Shown here: piece after piece, positions 39,322-47,231 of the stretch | Numbering within the stretch: the stretch's first letter is position 1 | Layout of the letters: every line of letters begins with the position of its first letter | DNA from: Betaproteobacteria bacterium | GTDB taxonomy: Bacteria; Bdellovibrionota_B; Oligoflexia; Silvanigrellales; Silvanigrellaceae | DNA: 64,000 nucleotides | Direction: 5' to 3' | Assembly (NCBI GenBank): GCA_016868315.1 | Contig: VGHE01000007.1 | Span: 1 to 64,000, forward strand | Notes under the pieces: generated by a model | Database searches by the model: none | What the model was told of the DNA's origin: nothing | Seen by the model: the letters and a program-made list of their open reading frames with translations, nothing else | Translations under genes and position numbers: made by a program

Positions 39322-40041
39322 ATGGCGAAGGAAAACCCGGTAAAACTCGCTCTGGCGTCTCTCGTCGCACTTGGGGCGCTCGGCTTTCTTGGCAGCACCA
39401 TGTACGGCATTGATCCGCTCGCAGAGCTGAAGACATCGTTGAGTAGCTTCTGGAGTGACGACCTTCCGAATGCAGATTCGGGCGGTGGTCAGTTTGCATC
39501 AGAAATTTTGGACAAAAACGAAACACAATCACAAAAGATTGGTAAGAACGCTGCGATGCCTCCTATGGAAACGCTCGACTTGAGTGGTGGCGATAATCTT
39601 GATCTGCTCAGTGAAGAGCTGATGGAGGACAGGCTCTGGGAGGAGGGTATTTCACGCAGCGGCAGAGAAGGCGTGCGCAGTGGAGCGGCAGTTCTCGATG
39701 CTCTCGCTGAAATTGAGGGCTGGACTCCTGTGGAGAGTGGATACAATGCAACCAAGCTGTCTGTTTATATGCGTCACCCCAAACTCTGGGTGAGGATGGG
39801 TGCATTTGCGTTTGCGCTTAAAGCGGGGTCACTCGATGAAAAGCAAACGAAGAAGGCTGCGCGTCTGATTGCACTGAAGAGCCGTGAGAATCCTTCGCAG
39901 GTGAGCCGTTTCCTGAAGCGCTACGAGCGGAAGGATCCCGAGCTATTTAAACTTCTGCTGAACCACCTTGTTAATACGAAGACCCCCGCGGAAGAGACCT
40001 TGCCGCTTCAGATAGATGAAGACGCCGAGGACGCTTCCTAG
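39322..40041 (+). CDS. Hypothetical protein with one N-terminal membrane segment
   Basis: A 239-residue protein. The ATG at 39322 follows AGGAG at a 7-base spacing, so it is preferred over in-frame ATGs at 39271 and 39289. Residues about 7-29 form one hydrophobic helix (VKLALASLVALGALGFLG); the remainder is acidic then basic and soluble, with a helical C-terminal part (LWVRMGAFAFAL, RFLKRYERKDPELFKLLLNHL). No family is recognised. The last 99 bases overlap the convergent corA-like frame. Confidence 0.7.
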   Translation: MAKENPVKLALASLVALGALGFLGSTMYGIDPLAELKTSLSSFWSDDLPNADSGGGQFASEILDKNETQSQKIGKNAAMPPMETLDLSGGDNLDLLSEELMEDRLWEEGISRSGREGVRSGAAVLDALAEIEGWTPVESGYNATKLSVYMRHPKLWVRMGAFAFALKAGSLDEKQTKKAARLIALKSRENPSQVSRFLKRYERKDPELFKLLLNHLVNTKTPAEETLPLQIDEDAEDAS

Positions 40042-40905
40042 CATCAGAGCGAGAGCGAGTCCGAAAAACCACCTCTCATGAAACGGCAAAAACTGGAAAT
40101 TCATTCCAAAGAAACTTGTCCAGAAGGCAAGCGGGATTATTGTGGTGGCCATGACTGTGAGGCGCTTGAGCTGATTGTTAGTTGAGGTGCTCATCGCGCC
40201 CCAGTAAGTATCGAAGAGCGCCAGCAACTCGGTATGGATGGATTCAGTTTCCTCGCGCAAGCGTTCTTGGTGATCGAGGATATTCATAAACATCAACTGG
40301 CTGTCGTCATTGAGCTCAAGCAGCTCAAGGAGCTCCTTCAAAACAGGAAAGACACCGTTGACGGAATGTTTGAAGTGCGTGGCATTGCGCTTAAGCTTGG
40401 TGATGAACTCCGGAGAAAACTTCTCGGCAAGGATGAGTGTCTCTGCCTCGTAAATCAGTTCCGTGATGTTGGCTGCACGACCTAATGCGCTATCGATACA
40501 CACATCAAAAATATTGTGGATGCACTGCTCCAGAGTGAGATCCGGGTTGAGATTCAAAAGGTGGTACCAATTTTGACCTTCGGAAGCCGGTCTATTTGCA
40601 AGGAAGATAAGGCTTTCATGGGTTATCACAACATGCAGTTCTGCAATGGCATTCGAAAATGGGTCGAAGTAATGCATTACTACAAACAGATATTCCGGAT
40701 AAACTTCAAACTTGGAGCGCTGTTTGCCTTTGCGACAGTCTTCGAGAGTGAGCGGGTGCAGCGGCACGATCTTACACGCATTGTCGAGCTGAGTGTTGAG
40801 CAGTGTTGCATCGCGACTCAGGACAAATTCATGAAAGGGAACGTTCTGTTAAGAAAAATCTGCTCGTTTGAGGCGAGCCGTGACGAGTGTCGACGGCTTT
40901 GTCAT
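39943..40905 (-). pseudogene. corA: CorA-like divalent-cation transporter, interrupted by an in-frame TAA
   Basis: A CorA-family Mg2+/Co2+ channel by sequence. Evidence is an N-terminal domain with LHPLTLEDC, long helices, and two C-terminal membrane segments around the signature GMN (FFGMNFQF). The natural start is ATG 40905, overlapping the miaB TGA as ATGA. From there the frame would be 320 codons, close to the family's usual length of about 316. Codon 19 (40849-40851) is TAA. After it the frame is open and CorA-like to the end. The nearest standard start is a GTG at 40767, giving 274 residues and lacking part of the cytosolic domain. It may be a pseudogene, a restart product or a sequencing error. 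Confidence 0.7.
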
Positions 40906-42440
40906 TCCGGATGACCCTCGAGTGCAGTGAGGTTTGCGCCTGTGATTTTGACGGGCACGGTGAGGCCGAGAATGTTTCGCGGCGTACCAACTTTGACAAG
41001 ACGACCCTCATAAGTTCTGCCGTACCAGGAGTGCTCTTCCTTGGGGTTTCTATAAAGAACGAGAACTTCTCGGGTGTGGCCGATTTCTGCTAGGTTTTGT
41101 CTCTCGGTTTCCTGACGTTGCAACGCAAGGAGAGCCTGTAGGCGCCGATCCATTTCTGCTTCTGGAATTTGATCGCGGAAACGCGTTGCGGGCGTGCCTT
41201 TGCGAGGAGAATACTTGAATGCGTAAATGAAGGCATACTTCATCTCGCGCACCAGGTTCATTGTGTCCTCGAAATCCTCTTCGGTTTCACCGGGGAATCC
41301 AACAATAATGTCAGTGCTGAAGGCGATTTGTGGACGCACCGCGCGAATCCAGCTGACCCGCTCGAGGTATTCTTCCCGCGTGTACTGACGGTTCATACGT
41401 TCCAGAATCTTGTTGGATCCTGACTGCACGGGCAGGTGAAATGCGTTGCAGAGCTTTGGCAAATCAGCAAAAGCCTGTGCCAGAGATGGAGTGAAATCGT
41501 GTGGATTTGAGGTGGTGAAACGGATGCGGTCGACGCCATCTACGGCTGCGACTTTGTAGAGGAGATCTGCGAACGGAAGCGTGATGCCCTCGGGCAACTG
41601 CGCCGCAGTTGGGGGTTGTTCTGGGAGAAAATCGAGTCCATAGGAGTTCACATTCTGGCCCAGCAGAACGATTTCTTTGATGCCGCGATCAACGAAATAT
41701 TTAACCTCGTCAATGACCTCCTCCAACTTGCGACTCTTTTCGCGCCCGCGGGTGTACGGAACGACACAGAATGTGCAGAAGTTGTTGCAGCCCTTGATTA
41801 TGTTTACATACTTGCTGATTTCGTTTTTGGTTTCATCGACGTAAGGCGGAATGACATCGACCGGGATACTATATCCTTCATCCTTGTTGAACTGCGCATT
41901 CACCAGGGGTTGATGAACATTAAAAGCACGCTGTTCTTTGGCGGTTTCGGCACGTGTCACCACATTCTCGAGCAGCGACGGCAGCTGTTCGATTTGGTCA
42001 GGGCCGATGATCAAATCTACAAAAGGCACTTCTTTGGCCAATTGTTTTGCTTCTGCCTGAGCGACACAACCTGAAATTGCGAGGATCAAATCTGGGTTCT
42101 TTTGCTTGAGCGGTCGGAGTTCACCAAGCCGGCTGACCACTTTGTGGCGTGCCTTTTCGCGGATGTGGCATGTGTTGAGAAGGATGAAGTCAGCCTCGTC
42201 AACGGTTTCTGTTGGCCGGTAGTTGCACTTGCCAAGAAGACTCAACATCCGCTCGGTGTCGGCCACATTCATTTGGCAGCCCCAGGTTTGCACATAGACT
42301 TTTTTCAAGAAGCTTTGGTTTTCTGCTCCCACGTCAGGATAGTTCACCTGAGGCTTCGGCATGTATTTTGCGAAAGGATTTTCATCCTGGCCGCCGGAAT
42401 GACCATCAAGGTGTTGTGCGTTTTTCAATAACTTGAACAT
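40902..42440 (-). CDS. miaB: tRNA-2-methylthio-N6-dimethylallyladenosine synthase MiaB
   Basis: A radical-SAM methylthiotransferase that modifies A37 in tRNAs. Three N-terminal cysteines (QTWGCQMN, LNTCHIREKA, SGCVAQ) bind the auxiliary cluster. GCNNFCTFCVVPYTRGRE holds the radical-SAM CxxxCxxC. The C-terminal TRAM-like domain contains VLVLYRNPKEEHSWYGRTYEG. Length is 512 residues, slightly long because of a 40-residue N-terminal extension. Its TGA overlaps the ATG of the corA-like gene (ATGA). ffh lies upstream. Confidence 0.96.
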   Translation of the reverse strand: MFKLLKNAQHLDGHSGGQDENPFAKYMPKPQVNYPDVGAENQSFLKKVYVQTWGCQMNVADTERMLSLLGKCNYRPTETVDEADFILLNTCHIREKARHKVVSRLGELRPLKQKNPDLILAISGCVAQAEAKQLAKEVPFVDLIIGPDQIEQLPSLLENVVTRAETAKEQRAFNVHQPLVNAQFNKDEGYSIPVDVIPPYVDETKNEISKYVNIIKGCNNFCTFCVVPYTRGREKSRKLEEVIDEVKYFVDRGIKEIVLLGQNVNSYGLDFLPEQPPTAAQLPEGITLPFADLLYKVAAVDGVDRIRFTTSNPHDFTPSLAQAFADLPKLCNAFHLPVQSGSNKILERMNRQYTREEYLERVSWIRAVRPQIAFSTDIIVGFPGETEEDFEDTMNLVREMKYAFIYAFKYSPRKGTPATRFRDQIPEAEMDRRLQALLALQRQETERQNLAEIGHTREVLVLYRNPKEEHSWYGRTYEGRLVKVGTPRNILGLTVPVKITGANLTALEGHPE

Positions 42441-42473
42441 GGGTTTGCATCCTTAGTCGGGCAGAACGTGCGC

Positions 42474-44069
42474 TTAGCGCCGGTTCTTGGCACGTGCTTT
42501 CTTTTCTTCTTTTTTCTTTTTTCGTTGGCGATTGATTTCGGCGAGATCTTGAGTGGAAAGGCCGCCTTGGCGTCCACCACCCATTCCGGGCATACCACCC
42601 ATCAATCCACCCAAACCGGGCATGCCACCCATTCCGGGGAATCCTCCCATTCCGCCCCCTTTCATCATTTTGGCCATGTTGGCAAGCTGATTCAGCCCCC
42701 CCATTCCTGGGATTTTACCGAGCAGTCCGCCTCCAAGTCCGCCAGAGAAAAGGCTCATCATTTGCTTCATCTGCATGAAGCGCTCGATGAGATCTTTTAC
42801 GTCCTTCTCTGTACGACCTGAGCCCCTGGCGATGCGTTGCAAACGCGAACGCCCTTCGGGAGTTTTAGGAAGAAGGATTTCTGGTGTGCCACGCTCCTGC
42901 TTGGTCATGGAATGCACCATGGCCGCGATGCGCATCATTTCCCGATCGTCGACTTTGTCGAGATCTTGTTGATTGATTTGGCCTGCGAGTGGCGTTTTGG
43001 AAATGATGTCCTTGAGTGGCCCCATCTTCTGAATACTCTGGAGCATCCCAAGGAAGTCATCGAAATCGAAGTGGCCTTCCATCATGCGGTTTGCGCTACG
43101 CGCAGCTTGGTCTTCGTCGATTGCTTTGCTGAAGTCCTGCATGAGTCCAACAACGTCGCCCATTCCAAGAATACGGGTCGCCATTCCCTCTGGACGGAAT
43201 TCCTCGAGGCGCTCGAGGCTCTCACCCACGCCCGTGAACAGAATGTTTTTGCCAGTCACTTTCTTGATGGAAAGCGCAGCTCCACCGCGTGTATCACCAT
43301 CGAGTTTAGTTAGGATGACACCGGTCAAATTGACTCGTGAGTCGAATGCGCTTGCCGTGCGCACTGCATCTTGTCCAATCATGGCGTCGATGACGAGCAG
43401 CACATTTTGCGGTTGAATTGCAGTTTTGATGTTTTCAATTTCAGACATCAAGGTTTCATCGATCGCCAAACGACCGGCCGTGTCGACGATAACGAGGTCG
43501 AGCCACTCTTGGCGTGCATGCTCCAGACCCTTGCGGGCAATTTCGACAGCATCATTTGTGTCGAGGGTAAAAACTGGAACGTCGATTCGTTCACCAAGCA
43601 CCTTTAGTTGTTCACGCGCAGCGGGGCGATAAACATCGGCCGCTACAAGCAAAGGCCGCATTTTGTGCGTTTCTTTGAGAAGCTTGGCGAGCTTTGCTGC
43701 GTGTGTGGTTTTACCCGCGCCCTGCAAACCAACGAGCAGAATAATCGTTGGGCCTTTTGTGTTGCGCACGATTTCTGTTTGCTCGCCACCGAGCAACAGC
43801 AGAAGCTCATCGTGACAAAGCTTAATGAAATGGTCGCCGGCGGAAACCTTCATCTCGGCTGATTTGGCTTTGGTGTGCACCACTGAGCCGAGAGCTTGGC
43901 CACGCACATTCTCAAGAAAATTTTTGACAACTCCGTAGTCCACGTCGGCATCGAGCAGACTCCGTCGCACGGTGTCGAGAGCTGGGGCGATGTTGTCCTC
44001 GGTCAGTCGGGTCTGGCCTTTGAGTTTGAGAGCAGCGTCTTTGAAGCCTTGGGAAACGATATCAAACAT
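42474..44069 (-). CDS. ffh: Signal recognition particle protein Ffh
   Basis: The GTPase that binds signal sequences together with 4.5S RNA. The ATG at 44069 (531 residues) begins MFDIVSQGFKDAALKLKG; the longer open frame lacks similarity. Visible are the G domain with LVGLQGAGKTTHAAKLA, DTAGRLAIDE and TKLDGDTRGGAALS. The methionine-rich M domain contains RIARGSGRTEKDV. The C-terminus has an unusually long Gly-Met tail (GMGGFPGMGGMPGLGG) ending in a lysine-rich segment. The 4.5S RNA gene was not found in this window. Confidence 0.97.
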   Translation of the reverse strand: MFDIVSQGFKDAALKLKGQTRLTEDNIAPALDTVRRSLLDADVDYGVVKNFLENVRGQALGSVVHTKAKSAEMKVSAGDHFIKLCHDELLLLLGGEQTEIVRNTKGPTIILLVGLQGAGKTTHAAKLAKLLKETHKMRPLLVAADVYRPAAREQLKVLGERIDVPVFTLDTNDAVEIARKGLEHARQEWLDLVIVDTAGRLAIDETLMSEIENIKTAIQPQNVLLVIDAMIGQDAVRTASAFDSRVNLTGVILTKLDGDTRGGAALSIKKVTGKNILFTGVGESLERLEEFRPEGMATRILGMGDVVGLMQDFSKAIDEDQAARSANRMMEGHFDFDDFLGMLQSIQKMGPLKDIISKTPLAGQINQQDLDKVDDREMMRIAAMVHSMTKQERGTPEILLPKTPEGRSRLQRIARGSGRTEKDVKDLIERFMQMKQMMSLFSGGLGGGLLGKIPGMGGLNQLANMAKMMKGGGMGGFPGMGGMPGLGGLMGGMPGMGGGRQGGLSTQDLAEINRQRKKKKEEKKARAKNRR

Positions 44070-44177
44070 AGAGATAACCTTTACTCTGCACGTGACGGCA
44101 GGCGAAGGTATAGCCTCAGCAATCAGGGCGGTCAAACGGGAAGATATAAGATTAAATGCCCTGAATTACAGATGAAA

Positions 44178-44687
44178 TTATGAGCCCTTGATGACCCTGA
44201 ACCTGAGGGTCTGACCTGAGGGTGGTGGAACAGGCTCTGGAGCCTGTACGGTCTCGTCTGCTCCGTCCTGGTCTTGGGGGTCATTTTCCAGCGCAGATGA
44301 GACAGCTTCCTTGAGTGCTTCCATGAACAGCTGTGTGCCCATGATGCTTTCACGGACGGCATCGACGCCGAGAAATTCCTGAACTTCGCGAACAAATTGA
44401 TCTGCGAAGGCCGCTTGGGTCAGGAGGTGACGTGCGAGTTCATCCGTGAAGGCTTTGTCGTTCAGTTTGAAGGCGCGCGCTACTTCAACAGCGTGCGTCT
44501 TGGAGCAGCGCTGTTTTGATTCTTCGGATGCATCGCGGAAATAGAAAGACCAGCAGCGGAATTGGTCGTTGCGATTGAACTCAATGCAAACATCAAGATC
44601 CTCTTCTGAACGCAGGATCATGTACAAATGCTCGTCGAGTGAGGTTCGCTCAAAGGCGTTGACCATGTCCTGCAGAGTAACGTTCAT
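44178..44687 (-). CDS. Hypothetical protein
   Basis: A 169-residue soluble protein with no recognised domain. The N-terminal two thirds look alpha/beta (VTLQDMVNAF, LYMILRSEEDLDVCIEFN, CWSFYFRDA), followed by helices. A disordered acidic/proline stretch (about 130-160) precedes the end, LRFRVIKGS. The start overlaps the stop of the preceding gene (ATGA), so the two are translationally coupled. The next gene downstream on this strand is ffh, 108 bp away. Confidence 0.7.
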   Translation of the reverse strand: MNVTLQDMVNAFERTSLDEHLYMILRSEEDLDVCIEFNRNDQFRCWSFYFRDASEESKQRCSKTHAVEVARAFKLNDKAFTDELARHLLTQAAFADQFVREVQEFLGVDAVRESIMGTQLFMEALKEAVSSALENDPQDQDGADETVQAPEPVPPPSGQTLRFRVIKGS

Positions 44688-45034
44688 ATGCCCACGTTCC
44701 TGAGTCCAATCTGCGACAGCTGTTGTTCGAGTGCTTCGAGAATTGTCTCACGCAAATGTGAGTGAGTTGAAGTAATGGCTCTGCGAATAGTATTGAGATC
44801 GTCGGCAGTGAAAGAATGCTCAATTCCATTCATTGTAGCCGATTTGCTGCCATTCACTGTTCGGAAACACTGCTCGAGTAGATTCTCGAGATACACAAGT
44901 TTGCTGAGGTACAATTCGTACCGGACGTGCGCATCCATCGAGGTCTCGATGGGTGCCATCAATTCCTCGACGAGCTCTTTGTAGAGCTCATATGACGTCT
45001 CCAACGGTACTGGGTGTGCTGATCCTTTAGCCAT
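44684..45034 (-). CDS. Hypothetical protein
   Basis: A 116-residue, mostly helical protein, starting at ATG 45034 after a strong GGGAGGGC ribosome binding site; an in-frame ATG at 45058 is less likely. Visible helices include YELYKELVEELMAPIETS and ETILEALEQQLSQIGL. No family is recognised. It overlaps the next gene by four bases (ATGA), so the pair probably forms a functional unit. The hairpin at 45064-45082 lies in its upstream region. Confidence 0.65.
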   Translation of the reverse strand: MAKGSAHPVPLETSYELYKELVEELMAPIETSMDAHVRYELYLSKLVYLENLLEQCFRTVNGSKSATMNGIEHSFTADDLNTIRRAITSTHSHLRETILEALEQQLSQIGLRNVGI

Positions 45035-45063
45035 TTCGCTGCCCTCCCGCTCAGGCAATTGGC

Positions 45064-45082
45064 GTTGTTGCTTTCCAACAAC
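45064..45082. repeat. Short perfect hairpin upstream of the 45034 gene
   Basis: A 7-bp perfect stem (GTTGTTG with CAACAAC) has a five-base loop, without a T-run on either strand. It lies between the end of rnhB and the start of the next gene, so it may be a leader structure or a weak processing site. Confidence 0.35.
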
Positions 45083-45130
45083 TTCATTGGCCGCATCGGA
45101 ATTCAGCGGATTTTATTGAGAAAGGTGGCG

Positions 45131-46069
45131 TCAATGAGCCAACTCTGGGCAAAGATTCTTCAGAAAAGAGAGGCGATGCAGAGGGGTTGGGCCATGCTTG
45201 GAGAGGGCTCGGCGGTGTAATTCCGTGCCGTATCCGCGATTTTCTTCGAAGCCAAATTCCGGAAATGAATCAGAATAATTTTCCATCCAACGGTCGCGAA
45301 CGACTTTTGCAATCACCGAGCTCGCTGAAATGGACTTGAGATGATCGTCACCCTGAACCACCAGCAGCTGGGGAAGCTCAAACCAGGGGGCGGTCAGCTT
45401 CAATGGGCGATTGCCGTCGAAAAAGACCACGGTTGGGGTTTGAACTTTTGGAAGGGCTTCTAAAGCTCGACTTGCGGCCATGCCGAGTGCGGTAATGACT
45501 CCAAATCCGTCGATTTCTTTGGCCGAGGCTGAACCAATACTCGCGGCAGCGAGCCTCATGGAAATGTTTGGGCATCCCTTCACCGAGGCGCGGGTTTTCT
45601 GCACGTCTGCCCCGTTGAGCTTCACAACCAAGGGGGGCGAATGAAGCGGCGAGTGAAGATGCATGGGCGGCTTATTTCCAGAGCCAAGGCTTTTGGTCAG
45701 AGGTCTCGCCGTTAATTCCGGAGGCTCTTTCCAGCTGCCGACAAGCAATTCGTGTTGAATAAAATCGCTGAAAAGAATGTCGCGTTTTGTGCCACTGAGC
45801 TTTTTGCTGTCACGCAAATGAGGGTACCACGATATGAGGGGATCATCGTGCGTAATCGAGCTCCAGAGGGTTGTGCACACCACCACAGGACCAGCAAGAC
45901 ATCCGCGTCCTACTTCGTCGATGGAAATAAAGTAGACTGGTGATTCACAATTTCGAGCAGGGGAGATGTGAAACAGAGTATTAGGCTGCGCATATGACAG
46001 GAGCGCACTCTCGGCAGAGAAAATGCGCTCATCAGATTTCAGTGGGTTCTTCTTGGGAAAATTAGCCAT
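45131..46069 (-). CDS. rnhB: Ribonuclease HII
   Basis: Cleaves RNA in RNA-DNA hybrids and removes single ribonucleotides from DNA. The ATG at 46069 (312 residues) overlaps the trxA stop by 8 bases. Catalytic motifs are SIDEVGRGCLAG (about 48-59), VVFFDGNRPL, and GDDHLKSISASSVIAKVVRDRWM. It is about 100 residues longer than usual. Part of this is an insertion of roughly 60 residues, rich in Pro, His and Ser, between the first catalytic block and the region SAKEIDGFGVITA. The rest is N-terminal. Function is inferred from the intact motifs. Confidence 0.9.
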   Translation of the reverse strand: MANFPKKNPLKSDERIFSAESALLSYAQPNTLFHISPARNCESPVYFISIDEVGRGCLAGPVVVCTTLWSSITHDDPLISWYPHLRDSKKLSGTKRDILFSDFIQHELLVGSWKEPPELTARPLTKSLGSGNKPPMHLHSPLHSPPLVVKLNGADVQKTRASVKGCPNISMRLAAASIGSASAKEIDGFGVITALGMAASRALEALPKVQTPTVVFFDGNRPLKLTAPWFELPQLLVVQGDDHLKSISASSVIAKVVRDRWMENYSDSFPEFGFEENRGYGTELHRRALSKHGPTPLHRLSFLKNLCPELAH

Positions 46070-46394
46070 TGGCAACAGAGTCAACAGCCTTCAGTATGGT
46101 CTGCTTCGGTTGATTGCCAACCAGGTCACCCACTTTTTGGCCATTTTTGATGAAGGCCAGGAAAGGGATGTTGCGAATATTAAATTGCGCAGCGAGTTGG
46201 GGCTCTTCTTCAACGTTCACTTTGCAGACTTTGATTTTACCTTGGCGCTCGCGCGCGACTTCCTCAAGCGTAGGAGCCAATGCCACGCATGGCCCACACC
46301 AATCAGCCCAGAAATCGACGAGAACGGGGACGTTGCTTTCGAGGACTTCGGTTTGGAAATTTTTCTCTGTGACGTGCATAACGAGTTCTGACAT
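46062..46394 (-). CDS. trxA: Thioredoxin
   Basis: A 110-residue cytosolic thiol-disulfide oxidoreductase. The active site WADWCGPCVALAP holds the CGPC pair, and the cis-proline region NIRNIPFLAF is normal. The length is typical. It is upstream of rnhB and overlaps it by 8 bases, so the two are co-transcribed. The divergent CPBP gene starts 75 bases away. No export signal is visible. Confidence 0.97.
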   Translation of the reverse strand: MSELVMHVTEKNFQTEVLESNVPVLVDFWADWCGPCVALAPTLEEVARERQGKIKVCKVNVEEEPQLAAQFNIRNIPFLAFIKNGQKVGDLVGNQPKQTILKAVDSVANG

Positions 46395-46468
46395 TGGGCG
46401 CGCTCCGCAAAAGGGTCCAAGAGATTCTTCTGATTTTGCACCCTAGCGCGTACACTCGAGAAGTTCAA

Positions 46469-47224
46469 ATGCTGGATTTGCCCCGCAATTGGAGAGATGC
46501 GTTGGAGACCTCGCAGCAGCCAGAAAAGTTCGATTTTTTTCGACAATCTACGATTTTGTGCTTGATTGTTGCATTCATTGGCATCAAGGCGCTCCAACAC
46601 GTACTGGCTGCGGACACTCCCCGGCATTTGCTGGTGGCTTTGCTTTTGCTGCTCTTACCAGCTGTTTTTGGAAGTTCTTCGCTCCGCTCGACTCTGCGTG
46701 AGATTCTATTGACCCGCCTGCGCCTCGAAGATGCTGCTGTGCTCGGATTTTTTTTGTTGCCGATTGTTTGCAACGTTCTGTTTTTGCCTGAGAGTTGGCA
46801 GCAAGCCCGAATAAATTGGCAAAGTTGGGTATGGAGTGAGCTCGGCCTGCTCTCGTTGTTGTGCGCACCAATTGCAGAGGAATATTTTTTCCGTGGATGG
46901 TTATTGAAGCGTCAGCTCGGTGTGCTGGCGCAGCGGTCCAGCTTGGGCTTCAGCGCGATGCTGAAGCTCTGTTACTTCAACGCGCTGGCATTCTGGATCA
47001 TGCACATGCCCATCGATTTGAACATGTGGAGAGAGGCACTGCCGGTGGGGGCAGTTCCCGTTTCACCGGGATCATTTTTGCTGGGTCTTATGACTTCCGT
47101 TCTCACTCTAAGAACAGGCAACATTCGCGCAGCTCTGTTGTTTCATGCAGTTGCTAATGCTTCGGGGCCGCTGTGGTGGCCGTTGCTTGGCATGGATTCC
47201 CTGCGTTCTCTTTTTTATCAGTGA
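46469..47224 (+). CDS. CPBP-family intramembrane glutamic protease
   Basis: A membrane protease-like protein of the CPBP (Abi/CAAX) family, 251 residues from the ATG at 46469. That start is preferred because the longer open frame overlaps the trxA start. About six to eight hydrophobic segments are visible. The catalytic motif 1 is EEYFFRGWLL, motif 2 includes FWIMHMP with a His, and motif 3 is LLFHAVANA (His, Asn). All key residues are present. Substrates of bacterial members vary, from bacteriocin immunity to maturation of exported proteins; none can be named here. It converges on ptsI, 7 bp away. Confidence 0.85.
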   Translation: MLDLPRNWRDALETSQQPEKFDFFRQSTILCLIVAFIGIKALQHVLAADTPRHLLVALLLLLLPAVFGSSSLRSTLREILLTRLRLEDAAVLGFFLLPIVCNVLFLPESWQQARINWQSWVWSELGLLSLLCAPIAEEYFFRGWLLKRQLGVLAQRSSLGFSAMLKLCYFNALAFWIMHMPIDLNMWREALPVGAVPVSPGSFLLGLMTSVLTLRTGNIRAALLFHAVANASGPLWWPLLGMDSLRSLFYQ

Positions 47225-47231
47225 ATTAAAC

